In this document: piece after piece, positions 5,696-6,120 of the stretch
How positions within the stretch are numbered: position 1 is the stretch's first letter
Layout of the letters: each line of letters starts with the position of its first letter
Notes under the pieces: generated by a model
What the model was told of the DNA's origin: nothing
The model's input: only the letters and a program-made list of their open reading frames with translations
The model's database searches: none
From: Bacteroidia bacterium
GTDB taxonomy: Bacteria; Bacteroidota; Bacteroidia; Bacteroidales; Azobacteroidaceae
Direction: 5' to 3'
DNA length: 6,120 nt
Assembly: GCA_025996835.1 (NCBI GenBank)
Contig: BNTU01000149.1
Coordinates: 1-6,120 of the forward strand
Translations under genes and position numbers: made by a program

Positions 5696-5744
5696 GGAAT
5701 TAAGAAATTGAGAAATTAAGGAATTAAGGAATTGAGAAATTAAA
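5689..5744 (+). repeat. Degenerate 8-nt tandem repeat (RAATTRAG) between nagB and the transporter gene
   Basis: Seven adjacent 8-nt units: acattgag, gaattaag, aaattgag, aaattaag, gaattaag, gaattgag and aaattaaa. The first overlaps the nagB stop codon. Variation is limited to A/G changes at two positions, except at the ends. Simple repeats like this can change copy number by replication slippage. No function is evident. Confidence 0.8.
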
Positions 5745-5770
5745 AATTATAAATTTAAAAATATTTTTCT

Positions 5771-6120
5771 ATGTCAACACAAAAAGACAAAAGTAAGATT
5801 GTAGCAATTATCATGATGATATTCCTTTTTGGGATGATATCATTTGTTACCAATCTCGCAGCCCCAATGGGGATTGTATTAAAAAGCCAATTTGGCTTAG
5901 GTAACTCAGCCGGTATGCTGGGCAACATGATGAACTTCGGTGCCTATCTCTTTTTCGGCATTGCTTCAGGCAATCTGCTGACCAAGAAGGGCTACAAGTT
6001 TTCTGCCCTGACGGCTATCGCTGTTGGTTTCATTGGTGTGTTCATCCAATTCCTTTCCGGTCATGCCGGTGGGCTGGCTGGCACGATCTTTGGACTTCCT
6101 GTCAGTTTTTTTATCTATCT
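5771..6120 (+). CDS. MFS transporter, probable sugar permease, 3' partial
   Basis: The frame is open from the ATG at 5771 to the window edge (116 complete codons). The N-terminus MSTQKDKSK is charged and cytoplasmic. Membrane segments follow at about 10-38 (IVAIIMMIFLFGMISFVTNL), 50-70 (MLGNMMNFGAYLFFGIASG) and 78-97 (ALTAIAVGFIGVFIQFLSG), with a fourth starting near 103. The loop between segments 2 and 3 (GNLLTKKGYK) resembles MFS motif A. It resembles Bacteroidota sugar-permease-type MFS proteins, which are usually about 400-450 aa, so roughly a quarter is visible. Its position directly after nagB, with no promoter motif of its own, suggests transport of N-acetylglucosamine, glucosamine or a related sugar. 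The substrate is inferred from context only. Confidence 0.8.
   Translation, partial: MSTQKDKSKIVAIIMMIFLFGMISFVTNLAAPMGIVLKSQFGLGNSAGMLGNMMNFGAYLFFGIASGNLLTKKGYKFSALTAIAVGFIGVFIQFLSGHAGGLAGTIFGLPVSFFIY

Overview
The window looks like chromosomal DNA of a Bacteroidota bacterium, most likely order Bacteroidales. The evidence is tandem BACON domains fused to an FGE-sulfatase fold, a DUF6263-like secreted protein, A-rich start regions without clear Shine-Dalgarno sites, and several copies of the Bacteroidota -7 promoter motif TAnnTTTG (TACCTTTG or TAACTTTG). Genus cannot be told from the sequence alone.

Layout. Positions 2-1342 (+) hold the 3' part of a surface-type protein with BACON repeats followed by a C-type-lectin-like FGE-sulfatase domain; the gene runs in from outside the window. 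Its last ~85 bp differ sharply from the rest in GC content and codon choice and are followed by a long inverted repeat. This layout resembles the variable region of a diversity-generating retroelement (DGR) target, but no reverse transcriptase or template repeat is in view. Positions 1343-1555 hold that inverted repeat, a probable terminator inside a possible dispersed repeat, and a weak second hairpin. Positions 1556-3158 (-) are a two-gene AbiE-type (type IV) toxin-antitoxin operon: a winged-helix AbiEi/DUF6088-like antitoxin overlapping an AbiEii nucleotidyltransferase toxin by 8 nt. A good promoter and a perfect 11-bp-arm palindrome precede it.

On the + strand follow queD (6-carboxytetrahydropterin synthase, queuosine pathway) with a nearly leaderless start and an odd C-terminal tail, a monocistronic secreted DUF6263-like protein, and nagB (glucosamine-6-phosphate deaminase) with all catalytic and allosteric residues. 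Last is the 5' part of a major facilitator superfamily (MFS) transporter that may be co-transcribed with nagB; together they suggest amino-sugar uptake and breakdown.

The right half is ordinary housekeeping sequence. The left half (BACON-FGE gene and toxin-antitoxin module) is accessory in character and holds the signals most worth checking.
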